NCBI GenBank assembly: GCA_022615275.1
Contig: JAKEHA010000199.1
Span: forward strand, 1 to 12,703
Length of the DNA stretch: 12,703 nucleotides
Reading direction: 5' to 3'
From: Candidatus Latescibacterota bacterium
GTDB taxonomy: Bacteria > Krumholzibacteriota > Krumholzibacteriia > WVZY01 > JAKEHA01
Shown here: piece by piece, positions 1 to 6,974 of the stretch
Layout: the number at the start of each line of letters is the position of its first letter
Numbering within the stretch: position 1 is the first letter of the stretch
The notes under the pieces: generated by a model
What the model was told of the DNA's origin: nothing
What the model saw: only the letters and a program-made list of their open reading frames with translations
Database searches by the model: none
Translations under genes and position numbers: made by a program

Positions 1-38
1 CGCGATGACGCGGGGAGGCGTCGGGCGCGCGTCCCGTG

Positions 39-52
39 TCCCGCAAGCGGGA
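39..52. other. perfect short inverted repeat after the VOC gene
   Basis: TCCCGC-AA-GCGGGA forms a perfect 14-base palindrome about 30 bases past the stop codon of the minus-strand VOC gene. It could fold in the 3' end of that transcript, but no T-run follows on the minus strand, so it is not a standard intrinsic terminator. The rest of the first 83 bases shows no gene I can support. Confidence 0.3.
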
Positions 53-83
53 GATCTCGGTCCGCGCGCCGCGACGTCGGGAG

Positions 84-458
84 CTACTTCGCGTCGGCGT
101 CGTCCTGGAAGATGCCGAAGCAGTTGCCTTCCGTATCGAGGAAGTAGGCCGCGTAGCCGACACCCGGGATCGGCATCTTCTGGACCACCTGAGTGCCGCC
201 GGCTTTTCGCACTTGCTCGATCGACTGGTCGATGGACGCGACGCCGGCGATGACCATCGGGCCCTGGCCGGGCGCCCCGCGCTGGAGCAAGCCGCCGTCG
301 ATGCCCGGCGAGCCGGTCGCCCCCGTCTTCACGAACCAATACGGCACGGGCCCATCGCCGCCGAACTTCGTGAACTCCCAGCCGAGCGCCTGCGCGTAGA
401 ACTTCTGCGCGCGCTCGGGATTGTCGGCGGGAACTTCGAAATGAACGATTCGAGCCAT
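84..458 (-). CDS. VOC (glyoxalase/bleomycin-resistance fold) family protein
   Basis: This 124-residue protein matches the single-module VOC family. It has the opening strand MARIVHFEVPADNPERAQKFY, a central YWFVKTGATGSPGIDGGL loop (about 40-57), and the closing MPIPGVGYAAYFLDTEGNCFGIFQ block (about 95-118). The family includes glyoxalases, ring-cleaving dioxygenases and resistance proteins. This small PGI(D/N)GG type has no agreed substrate, so only the fold is called. The candidate metal ligands seen are H7 and E110. The start is the ATG with AAGGAG six to seven bases upstream; the longer open frame to 881 only overlaps the neighbouring membrane-protein gene. It lies 23 bases after that gene (482-838) and is probably co-transcribed with it. 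It is probably soluble and cytoplasmic, because no signal peptide is seen. Confidence 0.88.
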   Translation of the reverse strand: MARIVHFEVPADNPERAQKFYAQALGWEFTKFGGDGPVPYWFVKTGATGSPGIDGGLLQRGAPGQGPMVIAGVASIDQSIEQVRKAGGTQVVQKMPIPGVGYAAYFLDTEGNCFGIFQDDADAK

Positions 459-481
459 GGATGTCTCCTTCTTGAAGATGG

Positions 482-838
482 CTACGCGCGCGCCACGGCA
501 CCGTAGCGTTGCGTGGCGTACCCGACGATAAGGCCGACGATGCTCCCGGGGAGCATGATCTGCCACCAATAGTGCTTTCCACTCTCGTCCGGCATCAGTG
601 CCACGAGAAACGCCAGCACCAGACCGACGAAGAATCCGAACACGACCCCCGCCGTCACCGAACTCACCTTGCGTGCGAACCAGCCGATCAACACACCGGC
701 GATTATCCCCTTGATGGTCGACCCGATGACGATGCCGACGATCTGCGGCTGCGTTTCCGGCGCCGATACCAGCGCGGAGAGGCCGTCGACGGCGCCCAGG
801 ATTCCCCCCACTACGAGACCCAGTGCGACTTTGTTCAT
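482..838 (-). CDS. small four-helix glycine-rich membrane protein, function unknown
   Basis: The protein is 118 residues from the chosen ATG. It has four hydrophobic segments at about 3-25, 33-53, 60-82 and 91-108, rich in Gly, Val and Ile, with only short polar loops (PETQPQ, ARKVSS, PDESGKHYWWQ). No enzyme motif is visible, and I do not recognise the family. An in-frame ATG two codons upstream (844) directly abuts AAAGG. The ATG at 838 sits five to six bases after AAAGGA, so it is the likelier start. The gene follows the kinase gene by about 80 bases and precedes the VOC gene by 23, making it plausibly the first gene of a two-gene message. It should sit in the inner membrane. Confidence 0.7.
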   Translation of the reverse strand: MNKVALGLVVGGILGAVDGLSALVSAPETQPQIVGIVIGSTIKGIIAGVLIGWFARKVSSVTAGVVFGFFVGLVLAFLVALMPDESGKHYWWQIMLPGSIVGLIVGYATQRYGAVARA

Positions 839-918
839 GCCCATCCTTTCTTGACCCTTTCCCGAGCCCTTCGGCCCTCATTCACTTGTTCAACAGTTCG
901 CGGGGTTCCTTTAGCACA

Positions 919-1914
919 TCAGGGCCGGTCGAGGAGAAAAATCAGCACCCGCATCAATATATAAGCGGCGATCAGGGTGATGGCGACGCGGTGGCGGGAG
1001 GCCAGCCGTCGGGCCCGCTCGGTCCAGCGCTCTTCGTAGGCGCTGACCGCCTGCCCGGTCGCGAAGCGCTCGACGTCCCGCGACAGGGACGCGACATCCG
1101 GGTAGCGCGCGGCGGGTTCGGCCGCGGTCGCGCGGTCGCAGATGGCGCGCAGCCGGCGGGGGACCGGAGCTGCGCGCGACGCTTCCAGTACCTGCCGCAG
1201 CATGGCGCCCAGCGCGTACACGTCGCTGCGCGGATCGACGCGGGCGGATTCGCCGCGCGCCTGCTCGGGCGCCATGAAGCCGGGGGTGCCGAGCACGGCG
1301 CCGGTCGCGGTATCGGCGCTCCGGCGAGGCGGCGGCGTCGCGGGCGTCGACGGCTCTACGGTATCGGCGGTGGTCGCCTGCGTTGCGGAGTTCCGATCGA
1401 GCAGCTTCGCAACCCCCCAGTCGAGAACCAGTACCTCGCCGAACGCACCCACCATCACGTTGCTGGGCTTCACGTCGCGATGGACCACGCCCTCGGAGTG
1501 CGCGAAGGCGACCGCTTCGCACGCGCGCACGAACACGCGCAGGAGGTCGGCAATATCGTGCGTCGCACGCGCGTATTCATCGAGACGGTTGCCGCGCACG
1601 AGCTTCATCGTGTAGAAGACGCGGCCGTCGGGTAGCACACCCACGTCGTGGACGGGAACGATCCCGGGATGCTCGAGGCGCGCGAGGATACGCGCTTCAT
1701 CGAGCATGCGCGCGCGCGCCTCTTCGGAGACTTCGCGCGCGCTCAACACCTTGAGCGCCACGTCGCGCGCGAGCTCGCGGTCGTGGACGCGAAACACGGT
1801 ACCCATGCCGCCACGCCCGACGGCTTCGACGGCGTCGTACTTGGTCCCGGCCAAGTCGGGGAACTCGACCGCTTCGCGCAGGCGGGCGATGGCGCCCGGT
1901 CCCAATGGGCTCAC
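919..1914 (-). CDS. membrane-anchored Hanks-type Ser/Thr protein kinase
   Basis: This 331-residue kinase has all the core motifs: glycine loop GRGGMG (33-38), VALK lysine K55, helix-C glutamate E73, catalytic HRDVKPSN (145-152), metal-binding DWG (165-167, in place of DFG), APE (215-217) and the helix-F aspartate of SDVYALG (D230). The activation segment carries a Thr/Ser/Pro-rich stretch (about 173-206) suited to autophosphorylation. The stretch between helix F and the RRLRAICDRA helix is short, so the C-lobe is compact. One transmembrane helix (about 308-327) lies four residues from the C-terminus, so there is no external sensor domain. The start is a GTG whose GTGA overlaps the sigma-factor stop codon, with a G-rich SD nine bases upstream. 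The open frame continues upstream only antisense to coding logic. Translational coupling to the sigma factor implies a joint signalling role; DWG is common in this bacterial subgroup. Confidence 0.92.
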   Translation of the reverse strand: MSPLGPGAIARLREAVEFPDLAGTKYDAVEAVGRGGMGTVFRVHDRELARDVALKVLSAREVSEEARARMLDEARILARLEHPGIVPVHDVGVLPDGRVFYTMKLVRGNRLDEYARATHDIADLLRVFVRACEAVAFAHSEGVVHRDVKPSNVMVGAFGEVLVLDWGVAKLLDRNSATQATTADTVEPSTPATPPPRRSADTATGAVLGTPGFMAPEQARGESARVDPRSDVYALGAMLRQVLEASRAAPVPRRLRAICDRATAAEPAARYPDVASLSRDVERFATGQAVSAYEERWTERARRLASRHRVAITLIAAYILMRVLIFLLDRP

Positions 1915-2684
1915 GGTTCGAAGCCCCCCAGGAGATCGCGCACTTCGGCGCGAAACTCCTCTTCGCTCGCGGTCACGTCGCGCACGCGCTCGAGCAGCGC
2001 CTCGCGAAACCGCCGCCGCGCCCACGCGAGATAGTTCGTCACCTGGGTTACCGGGATGTCGAAGCGGCGCGCGAGGTCGTCGTAGGTCTCGCCGGCCCCG
2101 TGCGCCTCCGGCGAGTCCAGGTCGTAGCGCTCGAAGAGCGCGAAGTGAATCTGCTTTCCGGCCGCTTCGCACTCGTTGCGCAGGTCGTCGACGGCCAGCT
2201 CGAACATGCGGCGCACCCATTCGTCGCGGAACATCGCCTCGGGGTCCGCGCCGCCCGCGATGGGCAGTTCGCGCAGCTCGCCTTCGGCGGTCGTGAAGTC
2301 GAGCGGCACGTGCGCGATACCTCCTCCGCGCTTCTGCCGGGCCGCCCACTTGTGGGTGTTGGCGACGAAGCCGTCGACACACACGCGCAGGTAGGTTCGA
2401 AAGCGCCCGCGTTCGGAATCGTAGCGATCGAAGAAGCCCGAATCGACGGCGTCGGCGAAGAACCCCTGGGTCAGGTCCTCCGCGTCCTCGGCGCGTTGGT
2501 TCCAGCGCACGCGCACGTACTTGTAAACCGGCTTCCAATAGCACGAAAGCAGCGCGTCGTGGGCCCGGTGGCGGGTGGCATCGTCGGCGCTTCGAGCCAG
2601 CGAGAGCAGCGAATGCCGGGTCGCCGGGAAGGCGGACCCGGATGGGTGTGAACCGAGGCCGAGGTCGGGACGGGTATGCTTCAT
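1911..2684 (-). CDS. ECF-like sigma-70 family factor paired with a kinase
   Basis: This 257-residue protein has an N-terminal ATRHSLLSLA opening and a region-2 helix set CYWKPVYKYVRVR...EDAEDLTQGFFADAV (about 48-80). RGRFRTYLR (92-100) and KRGGG (118-122) follow. The C-terminal region-4 helix-turn-helix is TYDDLARRFDIPVTQVTNYLAWARRRFREAL (about 200-230). This pattern is typical of the ECF-like sigma factors that precede Ser/Thr kinases in Planctomycetes, Acidobacteria and related groups. In that class the kinase, rather than an anti-sigma factor, is thought to control activity. The start is the ATG at 2684; upstream in-frame codons run through a clear -10 box (2694-2699), so they are excluded. 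No SD precedes this ATG, and the message appears leaderless. The stop codon overlaps the kinase GTG. Confidence 0.88.
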   Translation of the reverse strand: MKHTRPDLGLGSHPSGSAFPATRHSLLSLARSADDATRHRAHDALLSCYWKPVYKYVRVRWNQRAEDAEDLTQGFFADAVDSGFFDRYDSERGRFRTYLRVCVDGFVANTHKWAARQKRGGGIAHVPLDFTTAEGELRELPIAGGADPEAMFRDEWVRRMFELAVDDLRNECEAAGKQIHFALFERYDLDSPEAHGAGETYDDLARRFDIPVTQVTNYLAWARRRFREALLERVRDVTASEEEFRAEVRDLLGGFEP

Positions 2685-2693
2685 GCGAGCTTT

Positions 2694-2702
2694 ATTATAG
2701 CA
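2694..2702 (-). promoter_or_regulatory. extended -10 promoter for the sigma-kinase operon
   Basis: Read on the minus strand the sequence is TGCTATAAT, a perfect -10 with the TGn extension. No -35 resembling TTGACA lies at the usual distance, as is normal for extended -10 promoters. The expected start point, about seven bases downstream near 2687, falls two to three bases before the sigma-factor ATG. Confidence 0.65.
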
Positions 2703-2800
2703 GTGCGACGGGGTGGCGCGCGGTTGCGCGTGGTTCCCGTACGGACCGGGGCGCGTGGCTCGAGGGAGCCGACTCTGCGCGGGCGCCGGCGCGACCACTG

Positions 2801-2809
2801 TGCTATAAT
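2801..2809 (+). promoter_or_regulatory. extended -10 promoter for the subtilase gene
   Basis: TGCTATAAT on the plus strand gives TG at 2801-2802 and a perfect TATAAT at 2804-2809; no convincing -35 is visible. The start point is expected near 2816, leaving a leader of about 50 bases with AGGAGA at 2855-2860 ahead of the subtilase ATG. It mirrors the minus-strand box at 2694-2702, and both are preceded by CACTG. Confidence 0.68.
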
Positions 2810-2866
2810 TGAGGCGCTCCGTGCGTCCAGTCAGCACAATTACCTCAAGGAATCAGGAGAGACCCG

Positions 2867-4933
2867 ATGCGTTCATCCTATCGTAACGGCCTCCGTCGTC
2901 TCGCGATCGTGCCCACGGCGCTGACGACCATCGCGCTCGCCGCAATGGTGACCAGCGCATTCGCGCAACGCTCCACCGACGCCGCCGCGCTCAACGAATT
3001 GTCGCAGAAGTACGAACGGAATCTGCAGGCGAAGAAGACGCCACTCTATTACGACCTGCTTCGCTCCACGGATCCCGCGCAGCAAGCACTCAATAGCAAC
3101 CACGAGATCGCGCTCATGTTCATCCGCGAGAACGGCATGCCGGCGTATTACACGGTTCACAACTTGAATGCGGCGCTGACGACGCGGACGTACGACGTAT
3201 GGCCGCTGGGCGTGGGCAACGGCTTCTACAGTCTGAGCGGCTCGACCACGGCGGCCGGCGAACTGGCGATCTGGGACGGCGGCATTCCGCGCGCGACCCA
3301 CCAGGAGTTCGGCGGCCGCCTGACGATCATCGACGTGGGATCGCCGTACGGCACCCAGTTCCACCCGACGCACGTGTCCGGAACGCTGATCGCCGCCGGT
3401 ATCAACGTCAGCGCGCGCGGTGGATCGTACGCGGCGCCGCTGCACGCATACGACTGGGACAACGACACGATCGAAATGGCGACGGCGGCCGCGAGCGGAA
3501 CACAGATCTCGAACCATTCGTATGGGTACGTGACGGGCTGGATTCTGAGCGGGTCGTGGTACTGGTACGGCGACCTTTCCATTAGCAGCACCGAAGACTA
3601 CGGCTTCGGGTACTACGACGATAGCGCGCGCGAGTACGACCAGATCGCGTTCAACGCGCCGTACTACCTGATCTGCGTCGCGGCGGGCAACGAGCGCGAC
3701 GACAACGGCCCCGGCGCGGCGAGCCATTTTCACTGGAACGGCGCGAGTTGGGTCAACGCAGTCGACCTCCACCCCACCGACGCGCAAAGCGGCGGCTACG
3801 ACACCATCAGCTACTTCAGCACGGCCAAGAACATCCTGTGCGTCGGCGCGTGCAACGACATCGCGGCCGGCTACACACAGCCGAGCGACGTCGTGCTGAC
3901 AGCGTTCACGAGCTGGGGTCCGACCGACGATGGCCGCATCAAGCCCGACATCGTGGCCAACGGCGCCAGCCTGTTCTCGGCCACGAGCTCGTCGGACTTC
4001 GCGTACGTCAACGCGTCCGGCACGTCGATGGCGACACCCAACACGGCTGGGTCGGTCAACCTGATCGCGCAGGACTACGAGACGGTCAAGGGCACGTCGC
4101 CTTGGTCCTCTACTTTGAAAGCGCTCGCCATCAACGCCGCCGACGAAGCGGGAGCCGCCGACGGCCCCGATTACTCGAACGGCTGGGGTCTCCTCAATGT
4201 GCATCGCATGGCGGACATCGTGCACGCCGCGCCCGGTGCGGACCTCGGTGTCATCGAAGAGAGCCTGAACGAGTTCGATACGGACACCTACTACTTCGAC
4301 GTAGCCGCGCCGCAGGACGTGCGCGTGACCATCGCGTGGACCGACCCGCCGGCGTCGGTCCTGCCGCCGGCCATCGACAATACGACGTCTCGGCTCATCA
4401 ACGACCTCGATCTTCGTATCGAGCATATACCCTCCGGCACCATGACGTCACCATGGCGCCTCAGTGCGGCAGCACCCGCCAACGCGGCCACTAAGGGCGA
4501 TAACACGGTCGACAACGTCGAGCAGATCGATATCGATAATGCTCCCGCAGGGCTCTATCGCGTCACGGTGACCCACAAGGGGACGCTCGAGCCGGCACAG
4601 GTCCAGGACTACGCGCTGGTGTTTCGCGGGATGAGCGAACCGTCGACGCCGGTCGCCGGCAGCGTGCCGACGTTCACGCTGGCGGCACCGTACCCGAGCC
4701 CGGTGACGGGGACCGCCACCATCGACTTCACGATGGGGCAGCCCGGTCGCGTGTCGATCGCGGTCTACGACGTCGCCGGCCGTCGCGTCTCGACGCTGCT
4801 CGACACCAGCAGCCGCGCGGCAGGCCCCGGCTCGGTGTCGTTCAACGCGAGCAATCTTCCCTCCGGCGTCTACTTCGTCAAGATGCAGACGGCATCGCAA
4901 ACTCTGTCGAAGAAGATCACGGTAGTGAAGTAG
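2867..4933 (+). CDS. secreted Kp43-like subtilase (S8) with C-terminal sorting domain
   Basis: This 688-residue precursor has a Sec signal peptide (basic RR at 10-11, hydrophobic 13-31, cleavage after AFA, residue 33). A propeptide-like stretch follows to about 125. The catalytic residues are D137 (IWDGGI), H166 (HPTHVSGT) and S387 (NASGTSMATP), with the oxyanion asparagine N275 (AAGN). A beta-rich domain (about 458-587, DTDTYYFDVAAPQDVRVTIAW) resembles the jelly-roll that follows the catalytic domain in Kp43-type subtilases. The last ~85 residues, from FTLAAPYPSP through DVAGRRV to LPSGVYFVKM, form a T9SS type A / FlgD-like sorting module. It should therefore be exported, processed and anchored or released at the cell surface. 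The start is fixed by AGGAGA six bases upstream. The glycine of the usual HGTH motif is Pro here. It is transcribed alone, divergent from the sigma-kinase operon. Confidence 0.95.
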   Translation: MRSSYRNGLRRLAIVPTALTTIALAAMVTSAFAQRSTDAAALNELSQKYERNLQAKKTPLYYDLLRSTDPAQQALNSNHEIALMFIRENGMPAYYTVHNLNAALTTRTYDVWPLGVGNGFYSLSGSTTAAGELAIWDGGIPRATHQEFGGRLTIIDVGSPYGTQFHPTHVSGTLIAAGINVSARGGSYAAPLHAYDWDNDTIEMATAAASGTQISNHSYGYVTGWILSGSWYWYGDLSISSTEDYGFGYYDDSAREYDQIAFNAPYYLICVAAGNERDDNGPGAASHFHWNGASWVNAVDLHPTDAQSGGYDTISYFSTAKNILCVGACNDIAAGYTQPSDVVLTAFTSWGPTDDGRIKPDIVANGASLFSATSSSDFAYVNASGTSMATPNTAGSVNLIAQDYETVKGTSPWSSTLKALAINAADEAGAADGPDYSNGWGLLNVHRMADIVHAAPGADLGVIEESLNEFDTDTYYFDVAAPQDVRVTIAWTDPPASVLPPAIDNTTSRLINDLDLRIEHIPSGTMTSPWRLSAAAPANAATKGDNTVDNVEQIDIDNAPAGLYRVTVTHKGTLEPAQVQDYALVFRGMSEPSTPVAGSVPTFTLAAPYPSPVTGTATIDFTMGQPGRVSIAVYDVAGRRVSTLLDTSSRAAGPGSVSFNASNLPSGVYFVKMQTASQTLSKKITVVK

Positions 4934-4968
4934 GCGAACGCGCGGAGAGCGCACGATAGTCCGAAGAA

Positions 4969-4997
4969 GGCGTCGGCCACCCGGCCGGCGCCTTTTT
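4969..4997 (+). terminator. strong intrinsic terminator of the subtilase gene
   Basis: GGCGTCGGCC-ACCC-GGCCGGCGCC forms a 10-bp stem (one G-T pair) with a four-base loop, followed by TTTTT. It lies about 35 bases past the stop codon and just before the stop of the convergent flavoprotein gene. The minus-strand flank (CCTTCTT) is only weakly T-rich, so any reverse-direction activity would be poor. Confidence 0.88.
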
Positions 4998-5000
4998 CGT

Positions 5001-6236
5001 TTATCGATTGAGAAACAATCGCGCGTAGGTGAGCGGTGAGAGCAGGTCGCGCTTGCGCGCGACGGCCCCGTGCTCGGTCGTCATCGATTGCAACCACGCG
5101 ACTACGTCCGGCCGCGCGGCCGCACGACCCACGAGGAAGTTGAGCAGTCCGCGGCTGCGCGCGAGCGAGCGCAGCTGGTAGTGTAGCTTGATCTCGTTCC
5201 CGTCGACCGCGTCCCAGAGCCGCTTGGTATAGAGCCCCAACACACGCGCGGCTTCCGTCGCGTCGGTCGCGCGCACGCTCTCGGCGATCGTGGCCGCGGC
5301 CACCTTGGCCGAGTCCATCGCGTTACCGATGCCTTCGCCCGAGAAGGGATCGACCAGGCCGGCGGCGTCGCCCGCGAGCAGGAAGCCGTCGCCGGCGAGC
5401 GTGCGCGAAAAATCCGGCGTGGGGAGATTCCAGCCGTGGACTTCGCCCATACGCTCCGCGCGCCGGAAGCGCTCGCGCATGCGCGGTGAGGCGATGACGG
5501 ACTCGTGCACGTCGCGCAGCTTGACGTGACGGCGCTTCAAGTCGAGATGAACGAGACCGAGGCCGACATTGACTACACCGTCGCCGGTGGGAAAGAACCA
5601 CAGGAAGCCGGGGAGGGTCTCTTCGAAGAAGTGTATCTCGACGGTCCTGGGCGCGACGTCGAGGCCGCGGTAGTAGCCGCGGGTGGCGACGAACCAGCGC
5701 GATGAATCGTGGCGATAGAGCCCGAGCCGCCGCGCCACCACGGAGTCGAAGCCGTCGGCGCCCACCACGACGCGCGCGCGCACCTCGCCGTCGCGGCCGC
5801 CCTCGTGCACGACGACGCCTTCGACGCGCGCACCGCTTCGAACCACGTCGGTGACGGCGGCGCCTTCGATGAACGTGGATTGCGCGCGCGCGGCTTCGAC
5901 CAGGACGTGGTCGAAGATCTCCCGCCGGCACACCACGTGCGGCGACGCTTCCTCGGGCGAGGAGAGATCGATCGCCACTTCGTGCCCGTTGGGACACGAC
6001 AGCACCGCGCGCCCGATCGGCTCGTGCACGGTTGCACCCACGCGATCGAAGAGCCCCAGCTCGCGCAGGTGCGAGAGACTCTTGCGCGCGACCGCGTCGC
6101 CGCAGATCTTGTCGCGCGGGAACGTGCGCTTGTCGATCAGCGCGACGTCGAGCCCCGCGCGCGCGGCATAGAGCGCGGTCGCGGCCCCGGCGGGACCGGC
6201 GCCGACCACGGCTACGTCGTACGAGTGAGTGCGCAT
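5001..6236 (-). CDS. geranylgeranyl-reductase-family FAD-dependent oxidoreductase
   Basis: This 411-residue flavoprotein of the GGR superfamily has the N-terminal Rossmann dinucleotide motif GAGPAG (12-17) and the acidic end of strand 2, ALIDKR (33-37). The family-specific PRDKICGDAV (40-49) follows, then the second FAD motif DGFLLAGDAAGLVDPFSGEG (282-301, GD at 289-290). GYYRGLD, FFPTGDGVVNVGLG and a helical C-terminus are also typical. Relatives saturate prenyl chains or act in lipid, quinone or pigment biosynthesis; the exact substrate cannot be read here, and no pathway genes flank it. It should be soluble or membrane-associated. The start ATG has no SD, but a TGCTACAGT promoter-like element ends nine bases upstream, so the message may be leaderless. 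It is separated from the upstream DUF805 gene by a terminator and is probably its own transcription unit. Confidence 0.92.
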   Translation of the reverse strand: MRTHSYDVAVVGAGPAGAATALYAARAGLDVALIDKRTFPRDKICGDAVARKSLSHLRELGLFDRVGATVHEPIGRAVLSCPNGHEVAIDLSSPEEASPHVVCRREIFDHVLVEAARAQSTFIEGAAVTDVVRSGARVEGVVVHEGGRDGEVRARVVVGADGFDSVVARRLGLYRHDSSRWFVATRGYYRGLDVAPRTVEIHFFEETLPGFLWFFPTGDGVVNVGLGLVHLDLKRRHVKLRDVHESVIASPRMRERFRRAERMGEVHGWNLPTPDFSRTLAGDGFLLAGDAAGLVDPFSGEGIGNAMDSAKVAAATIAESVRATDATEAARVLGLYTKRLWDAVDGNEIKLHYQLRSLARSRGLLNFLVGRAAARPDVVAWLQSMTTEHGAVARKRDLLSPLTYARLFLNR

Positions 6237-6244
6237 CGCGCGTG

Positions 6245-6253
6245 ACTGTAGCA
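6245..6253 (-). promoter_or_regulatory. putative extended -10 for the flavoprotein gene
   Basis: On the minus strand this reads TGCTACAGT: the TGn extension plus TACAGT (four of six matches to TATAAT). The predicted start point near 6238 is about two bases before the ATG at 6236. The box directly adjoins the T-run of the upstream terminator, and no -35 is recognisable. Confidence 0.4.
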
Positions 6254-6254
6254 C

Positions 6255-6285
6255 AAAAAAACCGCCCGGGCGTGCACCCGAGCGG
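6255..6285 (-). terminator. intrinsic terminator of the DUF805 gene
   Basis: On the minus strand CCGCTCGGG-TGCACG-CCCGGGCGG forms a 9-bp stem (one G-T pair) with a six-base loop, followed by seven Ts. It begins about 31 bases after the DUF805 stop codon and separates that gene from the flavoprotein gene. Confidence 0.88.
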
Positions 6286-6316
6286 TTGGGACGTTGCGAT
6301 TTCCGGATCGAGGCGC

Positions 6317-6670
6317 CTATGCCGCGGCCGGGTCGGGGCCGTATTGATTGTGGCCCTCGACACCCTTCGCGAACAGGAGCACGAGCTGTAGGTAGATGCT
6401 GTACATCGGCACCAGGAGCAGCCATCCGTGCGCGCCCGGCTTGCCAAGATCGTGCAAGCGACGCACGACCAGGAACGCGTTCACGACGCCACCCGCGACC
6501 AGCGTCGTCACGAACAGCAGCATGCCGGTGGCCTTGATCGCGAGGTCTTCGTTGAAGGCCATCATCCCGCTGATGTAGAACCACCCGAAGGTCAGCAAGA
6601 CGATCGCGAGCACGGACAAGAGGTACTGCCGGCGGCTGATGCGGCCGCGCGCGGTGAACCACTTGAGCAT
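6317..6670 (-). CDS. DUF805 family inner-membrane protein
   Basis: The protein is 117 residues from the ATG. Family hallmarks are the N-terminal FTARGRISRRQYLLS, the RRLHDLGKPG loop after helix 2-3 (70-79), and the C-terminal GVEGHNQYGPDP (103-114). Hydrophobic helices lie at about 17-38, 47-68 and 82-102. The family's biochemical role is unknown; it is a common small inner-membrane protein. A GTG immediately upstream (6673) is the alternative start: AAGGAG lies about eight bases from the GTG and eleven from the ATG, so the GTG cannot be excluded. The SD region is self-complementary (see 6674-6685). The gene is closed by the terminator at 6255-6285. Confidence 0.87.
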   Translation of the reverse strand: MLKWFTARGRISRRQYLLSVLAIVLLTFGWFYISGMMAFNEDLAIKATGMLLFVTTLVAGGVVNAFLVVRRLHDLGKPGAHGWLLLVPMYSIYLQLVLLFAKGVEGHNQYGPDPAAA

Positions 6671-6673
6671 CAC

Positions 6674-6685
6674 GGAGAACTCTCC
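6674..6685 (-). promoter_or_regulatory. self-complementary Shine-Dalgarno region of the DUF805 gene
   Basis: The leader reads GGAGAGTTCTCC directly before the GTG/ATG pair. GGAG (part of AAGGAG) can pair with CTCC across an AGTT loop, so the ribosome-binding site could be partly hidden. The stem is only four base pairs, so any effect would be mild. Confidence 0.3.
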
Positions 6686-6949
6686 TTCCGACCGTTTGAC
6701 AACTCACGGTCGCTGCGTTCTCGCGCGGCGCGCACCCCGCAAGCCGGCGCACCTGACAGTGGCGCACGATACTCCCCACGATTGCACGAGTGCATTCGCC
6801 GGGGTGCACGACCGCCGCGCAGTTCGGTGAGAACGTACCCTGGCTTCGGCAAGAAACGGACCGATCGCGCAGTAAGGGAGCGGAGGGTATCGAGAGGGAT
6901 GCGCGGGGCCGGGGATGCCCGGTTGGGGAGAGAAGAAGTTTCCGGGGCG
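6686..6949. other. intergenic stretch without a supported gene
   Basis: About 300 bases separate the helicase stop (6975) from the DUF805 start. I see no ORF with family features on either strand. It holds a near-operator palindrome TGCACGAGTGCA (6783-6794) and purine-rich sequence (about 6880-6945). A DUF805 promoter must lie here if that gene is not read through from the helicase, but no good -10/-35 pair is evident. Confidence 0.4.
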
Positions 6950-6952
6950 AAA

Positions 6953-6973
6953 TCGCGGAAGCGCGATCCGCGA
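6953..6973 (-). terminator. weak hairpin directly after the helicase gene
   Basis: On the minus strand TCGCGGA-TCGCGCT-TCCGCGA forms a perfect 7-bp stem starting just past the helicase stop codon, followed by only TTT. It is a possible weak or attenuating terminator, so some readthrough into DUF805 is likely. Confidence 0.4.
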
Positions 6974-6974
6974 A

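Noticed and set aside
1915..2544. N-terminal extension of the kinase frame into the sigma-factor gene
   Set aside because: The translation there is Arg-rich out-of-frame sequence; the GTG overlapping the sigma stop gives a normal kinase start.
2873..4426. 517-codon open frame antisense to the subtilase
   Set aside because: It has no recognisable domain, is Arg/Val-rich as expected for the antisense of GC-rich coding DNA, and the sense strand has a complete catalytic triad and SD.
6783..6794. TGCACGAGTGCA palindrome as an operator
   Set aside because: It is a short single copy, with no promoter or regulator gene beside it to support a binding site.
6237..6809. N-terminal extension of the flavoprotein frame
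   Set aside because: It runs through a strong terminator and the DUF805 gene; the Rossmann motif starts properly from the ATG at 6236.
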